NCBI GenBank assembly: GCA_024277485.1 | Contig: JAJRVA010000080.1 | Coordinates: forward strand, 1-12,544 | DNA: 12,544 bases | Reading direction: 5' to 3' | Origin: Deltaproteobacteria bacterium | GTDB taxonomy: Bacteria > Desulfobacterota > Desulfobulbia > Desulfobulbales > Desulfobulbaceae | Shown here: in pieces, positions 1 to 7,349 of the stretch | Layout: each line of letters starts with the position of its first letter | Position numbering within the stretch: position 1 is the first letter of the stretch | The notes under the pieces: generated by a model | What the model was told of the DNA's origin: nothing | The model's database searches: none | The model's input: only the letters and a program-made list of their open reading frames with translations | Position numbers and translations under genes: made by a program

Positions 1-102
1 CATGCAATCAGCCTTGAACCTGATGGGTGACTGGTGCAGTGAGGTATACTGACACATTGCAGTAGAAATAACGGGCGCGGGAAGAGACTGAAAAACAATC
101 CG

Positions 103-165
103 GCAAAGGAAAAAAAGCAAACGTTATCCTTTGCAAGAAACGTATTTTCTTGAACGGGGACGTTT
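103..165. repeat. Overlapping inverted repeats (three alternative stems)
   Basis: Three inverted pairs share the same bases. GCAAAGGA (103-110) pairs with TCCTTTGC (127-134). CAAGAAA (134-140) pairs with TTTCTTG (146-152) over a 5-nt loop. AAACGT (119-124) pairs with ACGTTT (160-165) and encloses the second stem. The first and third cannot form together. No run of U follows on either strand, so this is not a standard intrinsic terminator. It lies downstream of the secreted-protein gene (226-1023, -) and could affect its 3' end, or be a mobile-element remnant. Confidence 0.5.
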
Positions 166-187
166 ATTCCTTGACAAAGAGCCTTTT

Positions 188-203
188 AATGGGTGACCCC
201 ATT
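188..203. repeat. Short hairpin downstream of the secreted-protein gene
   Basis: AATGGG (188-193), loop TGAC, CCCATT (198-203): a 6-bp perfect stem. On the minus strand it lies about 22 nt after the stop codon at 226-228 and is followed by AAAAGG rather than a U-tract. It is therefore at best a weak, non-canonical terminator for the minus-strand gene. Confidence 0.35.
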
Positions 204-225
204 TACTTTACTTCTCCCGGGGGGA

Positions 226-1023
226 TCACTGCGTAACAGTATTTTCAAGAAATTTTTCTATTATCTCAATTTGTTCCGACGAGAATGGCTTGGTTTTGCT
301 TTCAAACTTTCTAATCGTCTTTGGGGCTGCGTAAGCGTTTTCTAATGAAAATGTAACGTTCGTGAGAAAGATCTCCTGGTACTCCTGGCCATCCCAGATG
401 GCAATCGTTCCCGTTCCCTTTCTTTCATACCATACCCCATTGAGCAGACCTTCCCATGTATGATTAGCATTCATTTCAATGGTTCCGTCTGAGTAGGTAA
501 AGGAAGTCTTGTCAACAAGGAGCTCCTGCCAGGCGCCTATATGGGCATAGAAGAGGATTTCCTGTTTGTTTTTTTTGCCGTGACGGACAAATTCCTGCAA
601 GTGCTTGCCAAACTCAATGCGGGCATCACTAATAAAAAGCACTTTTGGGTAGCCCTCAAGTGTTTCCGTACTGTCCACACTAAAATCATGAATCCGGTAA
701 TAGTTTGCCTTTTTCGAGCGGGGATCAAAGGATGTTGTCCAGTAGAGAGTATCTGTTTTATCCATAGTCTGTTCTGCATACTTTCCATTGACACGCTCAA
801 TGTTGGCAGTCCAGTACCCTGTAATAAGTTGTGCTGAGGGATTCTGCCCTGGAAGATCTTTGCTTCCTGCCTCTGCGGTCTGATACATAAGTGGCAGAGT
901 CAGAATCGTTGCTCCGAAAACGAGGCAGTATAGTGAGCGCAACAGCTGGGAGTTCACATCTTTCCTCATGGAAGAATAGTCTATGTTGGATAAGTTGAGC
1001 TTCTTCACAACAACCTTGCTCAT
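226..1023 (-). CDS. Hypothetical secreted protein, low GC, possibly a captured gene
   Basis: I do not recognise this protein. From the ATG at 1023 it is 265 aa. The N-terminus has a polar stretch, a hydrophobic segment (about residues 31-46, SLYCLVFGATILTLPL) and an AEA/G-like signal peptidase I site, so the mature protein is probably periplasmic or extracellular. The mature part is rich in W, Y, T and charged residues (for example GYWTANIE, NHTWEGLLNGVWYE) and looks beta-rich; I see no catalytic motif. The start is uncertain: ATG 1023, GTG 1008 (AAGG five bases upstream) and ATG 969 are all possible, and an ORF extends up to 1086. The gene is clearly more AT-rich than the nqr operon and is divergent from an integron-type integrase stub at 1043, the layout of a first integron cassette. 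I found no convincing attI or attC at its borders, so capture is only a hypothesis. Confidence 0.6.
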   Translation of the reverse strand: MSKVVVKKLNLSNIDYSSMRKDVNSQLLRSLYCLVFGATILTLPLMYQTAEAGSKDLPGQNPSAQLITGYWTANIERVNGKYAEQTMDKTDTLYWTTSFDPRSKKANYYRIHDFSVDSTETLEGYPKVLFISDARIEFGKHLQEFVRHGKKNKQEILFYAHIGAWQELLVDKTSFTYSDGTIEMNANHTWEGLLNGVWYERKGTGTIAIWDGQEYQEIFLTNVTFSLENAYAAPKTIRKFESKTKPFSSEQIEIIEKFLENTVTQ

Positions 1024-1042
1024 GTTTTCATAGCTGAATATC

Positions 1043-1270
1043 ATGGAAAAGAACGAAAATAAACCAAAAATCTGGCCTGATCCCAAGCTGCGCCTGATGG
1101 ACCAGGTGCGGCAGACGCTACGGTATTATCACTATGCCCGCAGTACGGAGAAGACGTACTGTGCCTGGATACTCAAATATCATTTTTTCTCCCGGCAGGA
1201 GGAGCAGGTTGTGGCGCCGTCCCTGTGGCACATGCCGGTCCGACCGTGCGGGGTCTTCCTGAGCCGCCGC
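1043..1270 (+). pseudogene. Integron-type tyrosine integrase, N-terminal remnant
   Basis: From ATG 1043 the first ~52 residues match the N-terminal SAM-like core-binding domain of integron integrases (IntI): LMDQVRQTLRYYHYARSTEK followed by TYCAWILKYHFF corresponds to the IntI pattern LLDQVR..R..HYS.RTE..YV.WI..FI.FH. The family is about 320 aa and carries a catalytic R-H-R-Y set; none of that catalytic domain is present. After FFSRQ the similarity fades, although FLSR at about residues 69-72 resembles the AFLSHLA segment, which suggests small frame-damaging changes before the break. The reading then runs into the palindrome at 1269 and continues as junk to 1471. No Shine-Dalgarno is visible before 1043. 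It cannot encode an active recombinase. A non-integron tyrosine recombinase with a similar domain is the alternative. Confidence 0.7.
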
Positions 1271-1511
1271 AACTGCTCAGGGGCACCGCATCTTTGCACG
1301 ATCGCTCTTTCCCGCATAACGGGTTATAGCGAACAAGAGCGCTTGCACAAATCTGCGGCACCCCTGAACAGTTACATGTCGGTGGTAATGAAAACATGTA
1401 CTTGCTCACCCTGTGAGGAGATACGAGCCGTCTGCGGCAGAAGGAAAAAAGAAAGACAAAGAAGAAAATGACTGCAAAGGTGATGACCAGGGTGAGAAAA
1501 TAATGGTGCAT
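1173..1511 (-). CDS. Short membrane ORF after nqrF, possible truncated nqrM
   Basis: The ATG at 1511 follows the nqrF stop codon by 6 bases and has an AAGGA ribosome binding site 4 bases upstream, so translation looks real. Residues 4-24 (YFLTLVITFAVIFFFVFLFSF) form one hydrophobic helix followed by CRRRLVS. In several Na+-NQR operons the next gene is nqrM (DUF539), a small maturation factor with an N-terminal helix containing a TF..F-type start, a basic RK stretch, and then a GSCGG cysteine motif. Here the helix and basic stretch fit, but PHRVSKY replaces the cysteine motif. From about residue 46 the frame is simply the antisense of the palindrome and the integrase stub, giving 112 aa in total. 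I infer a 3'-truncated nqrM, but with only a hydrophobic helix as homology this is tentative; an unrelated small membrane peptide is possible. Confidence 0.45.
   Translation of the reverse strand: MHHYFLTLVITFAVIFFFVFLFSFCRRRLVSPHRVSKYMFSLPPTCNCSGVPQICASALVRYNPLCGKERSCKDAVPLSSCGGSGRPRTVGPACATGTAPQPAPPAGRKNDI
1269..1375. repeat. ~105-bp imperfect palindrome with AAC...GTT ends
   Basis: The arm starting AACTGCTCAGGGGCACCGCA (1271-) is mirrored by the arm ending at 1373, whose reverse complement starts AACTGTTCAGGGGTGCCGCA. About 45 aligned positions show only around a dozen differences. The centre is the smaller stem ATAAC-GG-GTTAT (1315-1326). Several mismatches become G.U pairs if the minus strand is the transcript or single strand, so that strand folds better. 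It lies exactly where the integrase remnant ends. Possible identities: a solo palindrome or MITE from transposon ends (the right end, read inward, starts GTAACTG, and 5'-GTAA is typical of IS66-family ends), or an attC-like folded recombination site (right end GTTACAT is one base off GTTRRRY). I see no target-site duplication. Confidence 0.75.
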
Positions 1512-1517
1512 TTTTCC

Positions 1518-2741
1518 TTACCCGCCGAAATCGTCAAAATGGATGTTTTCCGGCTCGACCCCCAGGTTGTCCAGCATTTCCAATACCGCCTTGGTCATCA
1601 TGGGCGGGCCGCACATGTAGTAGTTGATATCTTCCGGGGCCGGGTGGTCGTGCAGGTAGTTGTCAAAGAGAACCTGGTGGATAAACCCGGTCAGACCCTG
1701 CCAGTTGTCTTCGGGCTGGGGTTCCGAAAGGGCGACGTAAAAGGAGAAGTTATCATGCTGCCGGGCCAGTTCCTCAAATTCTTCAGCATAAAAGACCTCC
1801 TGTGCGCTTCGTCCGCCATACCAGTAGGAAACCTTCCGTCTGGTGTGGCGGGCCTTGAACAGTTCAAAGATGTGGCTGCGTAAAGGCGCCATGCCTGCGC
1901 CGCCGCCTATGTACACCATCTCTGAATCGCTGTCGTCGATGAAAAACTCTCCGAACGGACCGGAGATGGTCACCTCGTCTCCCGGTTTCAGGTTGAAGAT
2001 GTAGGATGATACCTGGCCGGGCGGGATGCCCGCCGGACCCCGCGGCGGCGGGCTGGCGATCCTGACATTGAGCTTGATGATGCCTTTCTCGCCCGGGTAG
2101 TTGGCCATGGAGTATGCCCGGGTTACAGGGGTATGCACATGTGATTTGTACTGGAACATCTTGAATTTTTTCCAGTCAGCCAGGAACCGTTCATCAATGT
2201 CAAAACTGGAGTAGGACAGGGCATGCGGCGGCACCTCTATCTGGATGAAGCCGCCGGGCCTGAAGTTGACTTCTTCACCGGGGGGCAGTTCCAGGACCAG
2301 TTCCTTGATAAAGGTGGCCACGTTCCTGTTGGAGCGGACCGTGCAGAGCCATTTTCGCGCCTCAAGCATTTCCGGGGGCACATGGATGTCAAGATCGTGC
2401 TTGACCGGCACCTGGCAGGCCAGCCTGACCCCGGCCTTTGCTTCGGCATTGTTTATCAGGGAACGTTCAGTCGGCAGGATGGCCCCACCGCCCTTTTTCA
2501 CCACGACCCTGCACTGACCGCAGGTACCGCCGCCCCCGCAGGCGGAGGAGAGATAGATTTCCCGCGCAGCCAGGGTTGTCAGCAGTTTGCCGCCCGGCTC
2601 CACGGTGATTGTTTTGTCGTCATTGATGAGGATGGAAACAGCGCCACCGGGCAGCAGGGTTTTCCGGGCCAGGACAATCAGGGTGACCAGGATCAGCTGG
2701 ATGACGAGAAAGCTGAGTATGCCGAAGATTATTTCGTTCAT
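1518..2741 (-). CDS. nqrF: Na+-translocating NADH:quinone reductase subunit F
   Basis: NqrF is the NADH-oxidising entry subunit: it takes hydride onto FAD and passes electrons through a [2Fe-2S] cluster toward the rest of the Na+ pump. The 407-aa product has the usual length. One N-terminal helix (residues 5-25) anchors it in the membrane. A plant-ferredoxin-type domain follows with C68, C74, C77 ([10 protein letters not shown]) and C109. A ferredoxin-NADP+ reductase module has RAYS at 208-211 (FAD binding), [11 protein letters not shown] at 279-289 (nucleotide binding) and YYMCGPP with C377. The C-terminus DDFGG is typical of NqrF rather than of other oxygenase reductases. The ATG lies 2 bases after the nqrE stop and lacks a clear Shine-Dalgarno, suggesting translational coupling. 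All key residues are intact. Confidence 0.97.
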   Translation of the reverse strand: MNEIIFGILSFLVIQLILVTLIVLARKTLLPGGAVSILINDDKTITVEPGGKLLTTLAAREIYLSSACGGGGTCGQCRVVVKKGGGAILPTERSLINNAEAKAGVRLACQVPVKHDLDIHVPPEMLEARKWLCTVRSNRNVATFIKELVLELPPGEEVNFRPGGFIQIEVPPHALSYSSFDIDERFLADWKKFKMFQYKSHVHTPVTRAYSMANYPGEKGIIKLNVRIASPPPRGPAGIPPGQVSSYIFNLKPGDEVTISGPFGEFFIDDSDSEMVYIGGGAGMAPLRSHIFELFKARHTRRKVSYWYGGRSAQEVFYAEEFEELARQHDNFSFYVALSEPQPEDNWQGLTGFIHQVLFDNYLHDHPAPEDINYYMCGPPMMTKAVLEMLDNLGVEPENIHFDDFGG

Positions 2742-2743
2742 GA

Positions 2744-3355
2744 CTAAAAACCGGCCAGCCCCATGAATGCCAGGGCCATGAGCCCGGCGGTGACAAAAGT
2801 CAGGCCGAACCCTCGCAGTCCTGCAGGTGGATCGGCATATTCAAGTTTTTCCCGGATGCCGGCTAAAAGGACCACAGCCAGAAAGAACCCGGCCCCGGCC
2901 CCGAACCCGTAGGCCACGCTTTCCCCGAAGGTGTAATCACGTTCCACCATGAAAAGCGTGCCGCCGAAGATGGCGCAGTTGACGGTGAGCAGGGGCAGAA
3001 AGATGCCCAAGGTGTTGTACAGGGCAGGGGAAAAGCGGTCTAAAAAGAGTTCCAGGACCTGGACAACCGCGGCAATGACGCCGATGTAGGTCAAAAGTCC
3101 TATGAAGGTCAGGTCCAGGTCAGGTTGTCCCGCCCAGGCAAGGGCGCCCGGTTTGAGCAGAAGGGTGAGGATCAGGTTGTTGATGGGAACGGTTATGACC
3201 ATCAGGACAATGACTGCCAGGCCGAGCCCGATCGCGGTTTTGACCTGTTTTGAAATGGCCAGGAAGGTGCACATGCCGAGAAAAAAGCTCAGTGGCAGGT
3301 TCTCGATAAAGATCGACCTGAAGATGATGTCAAAATAGTGGCTCAGCATTGTCAT
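2744..3355 (-). CDS. nqrE: Na+-translocating NADH:quinone reductase subunit E
   Basis: NqrE is an integral membrane subunit that, together with NqrD, holds an Fe-S centre inside the membrane and forms part of the electron and Na+ path. About six hydrophobic segments are visible. The diagnostic stretch [19 protein letters not shown] is near the N-terminus and NCAIFGG is in the middle; their cysteines (residues 29 and 127 from this start) correspond to the ligand cysteines of known NqrE. The start region reads GTG ATG ACA ATG. I take the ATG at 3355 because GAGG lies 8 bases upstream; GTG 3358 and ATG 3349 are alternatives, the last fitting known NqrE N-termini well. Paralogous RnfA is excluded by operon content (NqrA, B, C and F types). 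The start lies 10 bases past the nqrD stop. Confidence 0.95.
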   Translation of the reverse strand: MTMLSHYFDIIFRSIFIENLPLSFFLGMCTFLAISKQVKTAIGLGLAVIVLMVITVPINNLILTLLLKPGALAWAGQPDLDLTFIGLLTYIGVIAAVVQVLELFLDRFSPALYNTLGIFLPLLTVNCAIFGGTLFMVERDYTFGESVAYGFGAGAGFFLAVVLLAGIREKLEYADPPAGLRGFGLTFVTAGLMALAFMGLAGF

Positions 3356-3365
3356 CACGTCAACC

Positions 3366-3989
3366 TCATTCTTTTTCCTGCTGATCCGGATCTATGGTCC
3401 TGAACAGCCAGATAAGCAGGGCAATGAGGAAAAAAGCGCTGGCCGGCAGGATAAAGAGACCGTTGCGGACATACCAGCCACCCTCGGTGGACAGTTTCAG
3501 GACCTGGTAGCCGAACAGGGCGCCGCTGCCCAGCAGTTCCCGGAAAAAGGCGACAAACATCAGCACCAGCCCGTAGCCCAGTCCGTTGCCGAGGCCGTCT
3601 AAAAAACTGGGTATGGGAGGGTTGCTCATGGCAAAACCTTCGGCCCGGCCCATGATAATGCAGTTGGTGATGATGAGACCCACGTAGATGGAGAGCTGTT
3701 TGGACAGGTCATAATAAAAGGCCTTGAGAAACAGGTCGATCAGGATAACCAGGGTGGCGATAACGGTTATCTGGATGCCGATGCGCACGCTGCCTGGGAT
3801 CTGGAAACGGACAATGGAGATGGTGAGGCTGGAAAAGGCCGTCACCAGGATGACACAGACGGACATGACAAAGGCGGTGCTCATCTGCGAGGTGACCGCA
3901 AGGGCGGAGCAGATGCCCAGGACAAGCAGGGTAATGGGGTTGCGGCGAAAGATGGAATGGATCAGCAGTTCCTTATTGGATTCAGCCAT
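3366..3989 (-). CDS. nqrD: Na+-translocating NADH:quinone reductase subunit D
   Basis: NqrD is the membrane partner of NqrE (the two are homologous and oppositely oriented) and supplies the other two cysteines of the intramembrane Fe-S site. The product is 207 aa with about six hydrophobic segments. [11 protein letters not shown] (C27) and [12 protein letters not shown] (C110) are the conserved half-helix motifs. The ORF remains open up to 4073, but the ATG at 3989 gives the family N-terminus ([13 protein letters not shown]) and has GGGAGG five bases upstream. It overlaps the nqrC stop codon by 8 bases (ATGGCTGA), so the two are translationally coupled. RnfE is the paralogous alternative and is ruled out by the neighbours. 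Confidence 0.95.
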   Translation of the reverse strand: MAESNKELLIHSIFRRNPITLLVLGICSALAVTSQMSTAFVMSVCVILVTAFSSLTISIVRFQIPGSVRIGIQITVIATLVILIDLFLKAFYYDLSKQLSIYVGLIITNCIIMGRAEGFAMSNPPIPSFLDGLGNGLGYGLVLMFVAFFRELLGSGALFGYQVLKLSTEGGWYVRNGLFILPASAFFLIALLIWLFRTIDPDQQEKE

Positions 3990-4767
3990 CAGGGCCTCCC
4001 TGGTTCTGCATACGGTCAAGGAACGGTTTGAAACCGTGTTCCCCGAACCAGAAATGCATGAGGTTGTTAACACCGTTTGCCGTCATGGTGGCTCCTGACA
4101 GGCCGTCCACCATGTACCGGGCATCCTCGCCCGTGGTCGGCGCCGCTCCCTTGACCACCTGCAGGGCAAGCGTGTCTGAGGGGCTGTACATCTTCTTTCC
4201 CTGCCAGCCGGCCTGCCACTTGGTATTTTCAATTTCACCACCAAGTCCGGGCGTTTCCCCGTGTTCATAGAAGCTGATGCCGCAGATGGTCGTCAGGTCG
4301 GCGTCAAGGGAAACATAGCCGTACATGGTTGACCACAGTCCCTTGCCGCGGACAGGCAGGATTATCTGCTCGGTTTTTCCTCCCTCCCGGACCAGGTAGA
4401 CAAGGGAATACTTTTCCAGCCGCCGCAGCCCGGCCAGGTCCTCTTCCCTGTCCAGGGGGCGGCCGAAATCAGTGCTGAGCGCGGCCTTCAACTGGTTGTA
4501 GGACTCAGGGGAAACCTGGTTTTCCGGGACGAATTCTCCCGTGGCCAGCTCGATTACCCGGGTATCGATGACCGAAAACAGGGTGTTGACCGGGGTGTTT
4601 TTGTCATACAGGCCGGCGGCGCGAAGGATGTTTTTTTTCTGGTCAAGCTGCCTGTTGGCATCCTGCAGGGGGCGCAGGCCGACAGCGGCGCCTGAAACAA
4701 GCGCTGAGCAGACAAAGGCCAGCACCAGGACGGAATAAAAAGGTTTGGCAGCCGGTTCTTTACCCAT
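3982..4767 (-). CDS. nqrC: Na+-translocating NADH:quinone reductase subunit C
   Basis: NqrC carries a covalently bound FMN on the outer side of the membrane and relays electrons within the complex. The 261-aa protein has one N-terminal helix (about residues 11-31) and a periplasmic FMN-binding domain. The flavinylation motif D-x-x-S-G-A-T is present as DGLSGAT at 221-227, making T227 the predicted FMN-phosphoester residue, a substrate of the ApbE encoded upstream. [13 protein letters not shown] (167-179) is another family signature. The open frame extends to 4851, but ATG 4767 matches known N-termini and has AAGG ten bases upstream. It overlaps the nqrB stop by 8 bases (ATGGGTAA). Nothing is missing. 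Confidence 0.96.
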   Translation of the reverse strand: MGKEPAAKPFYSVLVLAFVCSALVSGAAVGLRPLQDANRQLDQKKNILRAAGLYDKNTPVNTLFSVIDTRVIELATGEFVPENQVSPESYNQLKAALSTDFGRPLDREEDLAGLRRLEKYSLVYLVREGGKTEQIILPVRGKGLWSTMYGYVSLDADLTTICGISFYEHGETPGLGGEIENTKWQAGWQGKKMYSPSDTLALQVVKGAAPTTGEDARYMVDGLSGATMTANGVNNLMHFWFGEHGFKPFLDRMQNQGGPDG

Positions 4768-5968
4768 GACGGAGTATCCTTCGCTTGATGTTGGCCTGGA
4801 TAACAAAGTAGTCAATGAGCGGCGCCAGGACATTGCCCAGCAGGATGGCAAGCATGACCCCTTCCGGAAAGGCCGGATTGGCTACCCGGATGAGAATCGA
4901 CACCACTCCGATGAATGCGCCATACACCCACTGGCCGGTCAGGGTGTTGGCGGCGGTTACCGGGTCAGTGGCCATGAAGACCAGGCCGAACGCGAATCCG
5001 CCCAGCACCAGGTGCCAGTGGGGAGGAACACCGAACATGGGGTTGGTCGAACTGCCCAGGGCCCAGAATACAAGGGCGATCCCCAGGCCACCTGAGAGCA
5101 TGGCGGTCATGATTCTCCAGGAGGCGATACCGGTGATGAGCAGGATTGCCGCGCCGATCAGGCAGGCAAGGACGGATGTCTCTCCCATGGAGCCGGGAAT
5201 GGTCCCTAAGAAAGCCTGCCACCAGGTTATGTCCAGCGCCTGCATGGCTCCTCCGGGATCGGCCGCGGAGATGGTTCCCAGGGCGGTTGCCCCGGTGAAG
5301 CCGTCAACGGCCGTCCATACCCGGTCGCCGCTTAACTGGGCCGGGTAGGCAAAGTAGACAAAGGCCCGGGAAACGAGGGCAGGGTTCATGAAGTTGCGGC
5401 CCACTCCGCCGAACACCTCCTTGGCAAAGATGACGCCGAAGGTGATGCCGCCTGCCACCTGCCAGAGCGGGGTGGTGGGCGGCAGGGTCAAGGGAAACAG
5501 CAGACCGGTAACCAGAAAGGCCTCGGACATTTCGTGCCTGCGCACCAGGTTGAAGACCAGTTCCCAGGCGCCGCCCACAATCATGGTCACCAGGTAGATG
5601 GGCAGAAAGTAGAGGCTGCCGTGCACCAGGTTGGAGACAAGGCTGTGCGGATCACTGCCCACGTATGCCATGATCGCGCCGCGCCACCCGGCAGGCGCCT
5701 CGATTCCCATGGCCTGCAGGGCCGAGTTGGCCTGGAAGCCGGTGTTCCACATGGCCATGTACACGCAGGGGAGCAGGGCGATGACAACCGTGATCATGAT
5801 CCGCTTCATGTCCACGGCATCACGGACATGCGGGGCATTCTCGGTTACCCGGTCACTGGCAAAAAGAAAGGTGTCGAGCGCTTCATACAGCGGGTACCAG
5901 CGTTCAAGAGGCCCGCCCTTGAGGAACTTGGGGGCTATCTTGTCTAAAAGCCCGGCGATAAATTTCAT
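4760..5968 (-). CDS. nqrB: Na+-translocating NADH:quinone reductase subunit B
   Basis: NqrB is the largest membrane subunit, with about ten hydrophobic segments. In characterised enzymes it carries a covalent FMN plus riboflavin, forms much of the quinone site and is thought to conduct Na+. The 402-aa product has the usual length. [20 protein letters not shown] (186-205) is a family signature, and DGFTGAT at 222-228 is the flavinylation motif, with T228 as predicted FMN acceptor. [20 protein letters not shown] (151-170) lies in the region associated with quinone-site inhibitors. The start codon overlaps the nqrA stop (ATGA) and GAAGG lies 7 bases upstream. The related RnfD is excluded by the length, the signature and its neighbours. 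Confidence 0.97.
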   Translation of the reverse strand: MKFIAGLLDKIAPKFLKGGPLERWYPLYEALDTFLFASDRVTENAPHVRDAVDMKRIMITVVIALLPCVYMAMWNTGFQANSALQAMGIEAPAGWRGAIMAYVGSDPHSLVSNLVHGSLYFLPIYLVTMIVGGAWELVFNLVRRHEMSEAFLVTGLLFPLTLPPTTPLWQVAGGITFGVIFAKEVFGGVGRNFMNPALVSRAFVYFAYPAQLSGDRVWTAVDGFTGATALGTISAADPGGAMQALDITWWQAFLGTIPGSMGETSVLACLIGAAILLITGIASWRIMTAMLSGGLGIALVFWALGSSTNPMFGVPPHWHLVLGGFAFGLVFMATDPVTAANTLTGQWVYGAFIGVVSILIRVANPAFPEGVMLAILLGNVLAPLIDYFVIQANIKRRILRHG

Positions 5969-7338
5969 GTTATATCCTTCTCAGTCTGTCCTTCCCTTTC
6001 AATGGTTGCCAGGACGCTGCGCAGCATGAGACCATAGTTGTTTTTTCCCGGGCAGACAAAGGAGCAGAGAGCCAGGTCTTCCTCAACGAGTTCCAGGCAG
6101 CCCAGGGCGGATGATTTCTCCGTGTCACCGACAGCCAGGCTTTTCAGCAGGGGAGTGGCAATGATATCAAGGGGCATGACCTTTTCATAGGTGCCCAGCG
6201 GAAATATTGCCCGTCTCCCGCCCCAGGCGGCGGTATTCATGGGAAATGTCCGGGCCGGGAAAAACGAGGAAAAAAAGAGACCGGTGCTGGAAAAGCGATC
6301 AGCGCCCGGCATCAGCCAGCCCAGGAAGCCGCGGCTGTTTTCCTCCGGTATCACGCTGACCTGCCGGTGGTAGCGGCCTGAAAAGGCATGCATGCCGGAG
6401 GCGTGTCTTCCGTCCAGGACAGACCCGGAAAGGATACGGTACACATGGGTATGGTCGAGCTGCCCCGCGCACAACTCCTGTATGGATGCACCGGGGCGGG
6501 TACGGAGCAGACCGGGTTTTTTCACCCCGGGCCCTCCCAGGGCGATTATTTTTTCAATCGACAGCCGGCCGGTCCTGAAGAGATGGCCGATCCCGATGAT
6601 ATCCTGGTAACAGATGTGCCAGACCTGTTTTTTTTCATGGACCGGGTCGATAAAGTGAATATGGGTGGACGGCAGACCGGCAGGATGCGGCCCGCTGAAA
6701 AAGAAAAGATTGATTCCCCGCCCGGGGAGACCGGTGGTGTCACTCCCCTCGGCCAGGCAGAGATTCACCGGGACCGGCAGAAACCGGGCCACGATTTCAA
6801 GCCCCAGGCGGAAGTCGTCCCTGTATTCGTTGATGATGACCACAGGATCAGCCGCCAGGGGGGCCGTGTCCATGGCCGTCACAAAGAGGGAGGACGGAAG
6901 GGCGTCGGCAGCCGGGATCCTTCCGTATGGCCGGGTCCGGAAAGCGCGCCACAGGCCGGAATCAAGCAGGGTGCGGCGAATTTCTTCCGCAGGAATGTCG
7001 GAAAGATTTCGGCCGTCGAGCCCCGGAAAGTCGACTGCATCATCGCCGGCCAGTGCAATAATCAGCGCTTCAAATTTTCTTTTCAGGCCCCGTTTGATTT
7101 CTTTGACCGTGCCGCTGCCGGGGGCGGTAAAGACAACACCCGGGTTTTTCTTGTCCGTAAACAGCGGCTGGCCCAGCTTGACAGGCTCACCCTCCTTGAC
7201 CAGCATGGTGGGTTTGAGGCCGATATAGTCATCAGCGGTCAGGGCCACCTGGCTGATTTCAGGCCCTGGCCGGACAACCTGTTCCGGAACACCTTTGAGG
7301 GGAATATCAAGTCCTTTTTTGAGGTGAAAGTTTTTCAT
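5965..7338 (-). CDS. nqrA: Na+-translocating NADH:quinone reductase subunit A
   Basis: NqrA is the cytoplasmic subunit without a permanent redox cofactor that packs against NqrB and takes part in quinone binding. The product is 457 aa (usually about 445-465). Near the N-terminus, [10 protein letters not shown] (7-16) and [14 protein letters not shown] (63-76) match the barrel-sandwich region; GGPGVKKPG lies mid-protein; the C-terminus has [10 protein letters not shown] (C429), near the NqrA end point. There is only TCAGG abutting the ATG, so no properly spaced ribosome binding site; it starts 11 bases after the apbE stop and may rely on coupling. It is the first structural gene of the NQR complex. 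RnfC, the distant relative, would have ferredoxin-type cysteine clusters, which are absent. Confidence 0.95.
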   Translation of the reverse strand: MKNFHLKKGLDIPLKGVPEQVVRPGPEISQVALTADDYIGLKPTMLVKEGEPVKLGQPLFTDKKNPGVVFTAPGSGTVKEIKRGLKRKFEALIIALAGDDAVDFPGLDGRNLSDIPAEEIRRTLLDSGLWRAFRTRPYGRIPAADALPSSLFVTAMDTAPLAADPVVIINEYRDDFRLGLEIVARFLPVPVNLCLAEGSDTTGLPGRGINLFFFSGPHPAGLPSTHIHFIDPVHEKKQVWHICYQDIIGIGHLFRTGRLSIEKIIALGGPGVKKPGLLRTRPGASIQELCAGQLDHTHVYRILSGSVLDGRHASGMHAFSGRYHRQVSVIPEENSRGFLGWLMPGADRFSSTGLFFSSFFPARTFPMNTAAWGGRRAIFPLGTYEKVMPLDIIATPLLKSLAVGDTEKSSALGCLELVEEDLALCSFVCPGKNNYGLMLRSVLATIEREGQTEKDIT

Positions 7339-7349
7339 CCTGATTCATT

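Larger units (their letters stand above)
1..225. other. Non-coding left edge with nested hairpins
   Basis: I find no convincing gene here. The longest reading at the very edge is a 16-residue stretch on + ending at about 52, which could be the tail of something outside the window or chance. The stretch contains several short inverted repeats (listed separately) and the motif GGGGACGTTT at 156-165. From memory, similar GGGGACGTT-type and TGGGGTCA-type sequences occur around degenerate transposon ends and REP-like elements in Desulfobacterota, so this may be debris of such elements. That link is inference. Confidence 0.4.

Noticed and set aside
171..199. TTGACA at 171-176 as a promoter -35 box
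   Set aside because: No -10-like hexamer at 16-18 bases downstream and no gene to drive on that strand.
541..837. 98-codon open frame on + opposite the secreted-protein gene
   Set aside because: The minus-strand frame has a signal peptide and sensible composition; this one has no start signal or motif.
1405..1496. CTCACCCTG (1405-1413) / CAGGGTGAG (1488-1496) as an operon terminator stem
   Set aside because: The arms are about 75 bases apart with no U-tract and the short membrane ORF runs through them; probably chance.
1413..1883. 156-codon open frame on + opposite nqrF
   Set aside because: Shadow of nqrF; no recognisable domain.
3990..4073. N-terminal extension of nqrD up to 4073 (and of nqrC up to 4851)
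   Set aside because: Extensions run inside the upstream genes; internal ATGs at 3989 and 4767 have ribosome binding sites and match family N-termini.
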